Shown here: positions 15,318-17,398 of the stretch, in pieces | Layout of the letters: each line of letters opens with the position of its first letter | Position numbering within the stretch: the first letter of the stretch is position 1 | Origin: Methanobrevibacter sp. | GTDB lineage: Archaea; Methanobacteriota; Methanobacteria; Methanobacteriales; Methanobacteriaceae | Direction of reading: 5' to 3' | DNA length: 17,398 nucleotides | Assembly: GCA_017652345.1 (NCBI GenBank) | Contig: JAGCBE010000446.1 | Span: forward strand, 1-17,398 | Translations under genes and position numbers: made by a program | The notes under the pieces: generated by a model | What the model was told of the DNA's origin: nothing | Seen by the model: only the letters and a program-made list of their open reading frames with translations | Database searches by the model: none

Positions 15318-15890
15318 TTATTCATCAATTATTTCATAATATGCCCCTTCTGCACATGGGATGCAAACTGGCTTTCCACCACGGTTCAAGTGACGTCCAT
15401 CAGTAATTTTTTCACCACAGACTGAACAGTAAGTGCTTGTGTGTGGCTTACCTGGCATTTGAGAAGGTTTTAATTCAACATGGACTTTCTCTACAGTGAA
15501 TAACTCTTCAGCTGGAGTTCTTTTAAATCTTTCAATCATCTCATCTCTGGTTTCCCTTATTTTTTCCTGCTTGTTTGCATCAGCATCAGATACTCTGATT
15601 GCTTCACCTGTATCCATATTATAGAAAGTCACTGCAAACTTGCCGTAGTACATTTGCTTAAGGGATCTCTTTCCCATGGTACATTTGGTAACGGATTGAA
15701 CTGCATCTGCCATGCATCTGTCAATTTCCAAAAATACAATAAGGTTTTTATGACGCTTGTTCAATTCAAATCCCATCAATTCCATACCGTACATTGCAAG
15801 CTTGGTACCAATAGCTATTCCTCCACAGATTTCTCCGTGGAATTCTTTAGCTTTAGCCAATTGCTCTTCATAATCTTCTACGCTTACCAT
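15318..15890 (-). CDS. FmdE-family protein with C-terminal zinc ribbon
   Basis: This 190-aa protein has an N-terminal FmdE domain: EFHGEICGGIAIGTKLA (16-32), matching the FHGHxCPGxxxG-type start with His18 and Cys22. EIDRCMADAVQ (55-65), TKCTMGKRSLK (68-78) and YYGKFAVTFYN (81-91) follow. A Lys/Glu-rich linker joins a zinc ribbon with Cys155-x2-Cys158-x17-Cys176-x2-Cys179 (YCSVCGEK ... VCIPCAEG). FmdE was named from formylmethanofuran dehydrogenase operons but is not a catalytic subunit. Homologues often sit near metal transport genes, and the conserved Cys/His residues suggest metal handling. Here the gene is 57 bp downstream of an iron/cobalamin-type ABC ATPase gene on the same strand, which fits. 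The usual second His of the FHGHxC motif is Glu and the usual Pro is Gly. The ATG at 15890 has AAGGTG upstream. The exact role is unknown. Confidence 0.87.
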   Translation of the reverse strand: MVSVEDYEEQLAKAKEFHGEICGGIAIGTKLAMYGMELMGFELNKRHKNLIVFLEIDRCMADAVQSVTKCTMGKRSLKQMYYGKFAVTFYNMDTGEAIRVSDADANKQEKIRETRDEMIERFKRTPAEELFTVEKVHVELKPSQMPGKPHTSTYCSVCGEKITDGRHLNRGGKPVCIPCAEGAYYEIIDE

Positions 15891-15926
15891 TTTTACACCT
15901 TTTTAAATAATATTTGAATAATAAAG

Positions 15927-15953
15927 TAAATATAAATACTTATAAATTTAATC
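15927..15953 (-). promoter_or_regulatory. Candidate promoter of the FmdE-family gene
   Basis: The minus strand reads AAATTTATAAGTATTTATAT. Two overlapping TATA-like elements lie between the ATPase stop at 15948 and the FmdE start, so this gene could be transcribed both with and apart from the transporter. The AT-rich background limits certainty. Confidence 0.35.
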
Positions 15954-16781
15954 AATCTTAGAATACTTTTTAGAATAATTGCTCATAACCAACTCTAAAT
16001 CAGTTTTTAAAGGAACACATATTTTTCTATTGTCTTCAAGCTCTACAAGCTTTACATCAATGCCATATGCCTTGTGCAAGTTCTCTTCAGTTAAGACTTC
16101 TTCAGGAGTTCCAAAATCAATGAAAGTCTTGTCTTTCATAATAGCTACCTTAGAAGCCGCCAAAAAAGCATGGTCAGGATAATGTGAAGACATAATGACT
16201 GCAAGACCCAAATCAGACAATTGCTCAATCATTTCCAATAGCTTGATTTGATTGCCGAAATCCAAATGGTTTGTCGGCTCATCCAAAATAAGCAAATCAG
16301 GCTCTTGGGCAAGAACCCTTGCAAGGAAAACCAATTGACGTTCACCACCACTTAAATTAGTATAGCTTTTTTCCTTCAGATATTCAATTCCAAGAGTCTT
16401 TAAAGCATTTAAAGCTATTTCCTTATCTTCTTCCTTCGGAGAGGAAGATAAATTTATATAAGGGGACCTTCCCATAAGGACTACATCAAAGACCTTGAAA
16501 GGAAATGAAGGGACATGCCCTTGTGGAATATACCCTACTAGCTTTGCAATGTCACTATATGACAGTTCCTTGATGTTTGTTCCATTTAATGAAACAGTTC
16601 CTGAGTTTACATCATGAAGGCCATTTATTGTTTTTATCAATGTGGTCTTTCCAGTTCCATTTGGTCCCAATATGCATAGAACATCTCCCTTTTCAATTGA
16701 AAAACTGATGTTCTCAAATACAGTTGGAGACTCTTTATCATATGAAAAGGAAACATCTTTCACTTCTAACAGCTTAACCAT
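15948..16781 (-). CDS. ABC transporter ATP-binding protein, iron-chelate/cobalamin type (FecE/BtuD-like)
   Basis: This 277-aa cytoplasmic ATPase is full length. It has Walker A GPNGTGKTT (39-47), Q-loop GYIPQG (83-88, Gln87), signature LSGGE (143-147), Walker B LLILDEP (163-169), D-loop NHLD (171-174) and switch His200 (SSHYPDH). VFDVVLMGRSPY (97-108) after the Q-loop is typical of the FecE/FepC/BtuD group that serves FecCD permeases for Fe(III) chelates, haem or cobalamin. The permease gene lies 52 bp upstream on the same strand, and a binding-protein gene probably lies beyond the window. The substrate is not decidable here; tungstate or molybdate chelates are also possible in methanogens. 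The ATG at 16781 follows a GGTGG site. Confidence 0.95.
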   Translation of the reverse strand: MVKLLEVKDVSFSYDKESPTVFENISFSIEKGDVLCILGPNGTGKTTLIKTINGLHDVNSGTVSLNGTNIKELSYSDIAKLVGYIPQGHVPSFPFKVFDVVLMGRSPYINLSSSPKEEDKEIALNALKTLGIEYLKEKSYTNLSGGERQLVFLARVLAQEPDLLILDEPTNHLDFGNQIKLLEMIEQLSDLGLAVIMSSHYPDHAFLAASKVAIMKDKTFIDFGTPEEVLTEENLHKAYGIDVKLVELEDNRKICVPLKTDLELVMSNYSKKYSKID

Positions 16782-16833
16782 AAAACCACCACACTAAATA
16801 AACTAACCTTGCTTGAAAAACAATCCAAATAAA

Positions 16834-17398
16834 CTAACTCCACTCTGAATAACCTCTTCTAAGCAAGTAAAGGAACAAAGGAACACCAACAATTGCAGTT
16901 AAAATACCAATAGGAATTTCTATTGAAATAAATGTTCTTGAAATATTATCAATCAATAATAGGAAACTTGCCCCAATGCTTAATGAAGCGGGAAGAAGAA
17001 TCTTATGGTCTGGACCTACAATTATACGAGTCATATGAGGAACTACAAGACCAACCCAACCAATAATCCCACTTATAGATACTGCTGCAGAAGTAACTAA
17101 AGTACATGCAACAATAATAAGCAATCTAAGTTTTCCAGCATCCAAACCTAAGGATTGAGCTTCTTCATCACCCATTGCCAAAACATTCAAATGCCATCTC
17201 AAAACTAAAATGACAAGAATTCCAATAAGCAATGGAATGATAATCATTGATAAATTATCAAAATTAACAGCAGATAAGCTGCCCATAAGCCAATAGGTGA
17301 TCTGAGGCAACTTGTCATAAGGATCTGCCATGAATTTAGTACCTGAAATCAAAGCATTGAAGAATGCTGAAACTGCAGTACCAGACAGTACAAGAAGA
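16834..17398 (-). CDS. FecCD-family iron-chelate/cobalamin ABC permease, 3' part (5' end outside window)
   Basis: The C-terminal 188 residues or so of a polytopic permease are present. The frame stays open to the window edge, where it reads LLVLSGTAVSAFFNALIS. The real start therefore lies beyond 17398, and the TTG at 17352 should not be taken as one. Family hallmarks are GDEEAQSLGLDAGKLR (the EAA-like coupling region that contacts the ATPase), SGIIGWVGLVVPHMTR, GPDHKILLPASLSIGASFLL and EIPIGILTAIVGVPLFLYLL. These identify the FecCD/BtuC group, which works as a homodimer with the downstream ATPase. At least five TM segments are visible. A 12-bp repeat (AAATAAACTAAC) covers the stop codon region (16827-16838) and recurs at 16796-16807 in the spacer. 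Confidence 0.93.
   Translation of the reverse strand, partial: LLVLSGTAVSAFFNALISGTKFMADPYDKLPQITYWLMGSLSAVNFDNLSMIIIPLLIGILVILVLRWHLNVLAMGDEEAQSLGLDAGKLRLLIIVACTLVTSAAVSISGIIGWVGLVVPHMTRIIVGPDHKILLPASLSIGASFLLLIDNISRTFISIEIPIGILTAIVGVPLFLYLLRRGYSEWS

Noticed and set aside
15318..15890. Formylmethanofuran dehydrogenase catalytic subunit
   Set aside because: Only the FmdE domain and a zinc ribbon are present. No molybdopterin/tungstopterin or ferredoxin-type subunits are encoded nearby.
17350..17352. TTG at 17352 as the start of the permease gene
   Set aside because: The frame remains open to the window edge and upstream residues match the FecCD family, so the gene is simply cut by the window.

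Overview
The window looks like chromosomal DNA of a Methanobrevibacter-like methanogenic archaeon (Methanobacteriales). Signs of this are: very AT-rich DNA; long A/T-only spacers; archaeal BRE/TATA-type promoters; GGTG/GGAG ribosome binding sites; an FmdE-family gene; a MotA/TolQ/ExbB gene paired with a DUF2149-type gene; and several large secreted 'adhesin-like' beta-helix proteins with Lys-rich Ig-like tails. The genus is inferred from this gene content. There is no rRNA or other marker gene here.

Layout. (1) 46-1890, minus strand: a three-gene membrane cassette, a multi-spanning protein (possibly DUF2162), then a MotA/TolQ/ExbB-type channel subunit, then a small one-TM protein with a membrane-edge Asp (DUF2149). 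It resembles a proton- or sodium-driven energising complex. (2) 2082-6561, minus strand: two secreted beta-helix surface proteins of 744 and 667 aa, transcribed toward the membrane cassette. (3) 6562-7322: a 0.76-kb non-coding divergent promoter region. (4) 7323-14267, plus strand: two more secreted surface proteins, a 682-aa protein with a different, apparently expression-optimised base composition, and a 1479-aa mosaic giant. (5) 14535-17398, minus strand: a metal-related cluster, consisting of the 3' part of a FecCD-type permease, its ATPase, an FmdE-family protein with a C-terminal zinc ribbon, and a class I SAM methyltransferase.

The four surface proteins share interchangeable modules: a signal peptide, an acidic Asp/Ser/Asn-rich spacer, a right-handed beta-helix opened by an IQxxID...DT-like motif, and then Ig-like or other beta-sandwich domains. 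They differ at the C-terminus: a membrane-spanning anchor in the 667-aa protein, a strongly basic Ig-like domain in the 744- and 682-aa proteins, and no visible anchor in the 1479-aa protein. The most interesting hypothesis is that the channel-type cassette next to these genes energises something at the wall or surface. That is inferred from gene neighbourhood only.

No tRNA, rRNA, CRISPR array, transposase or integrase was seen.
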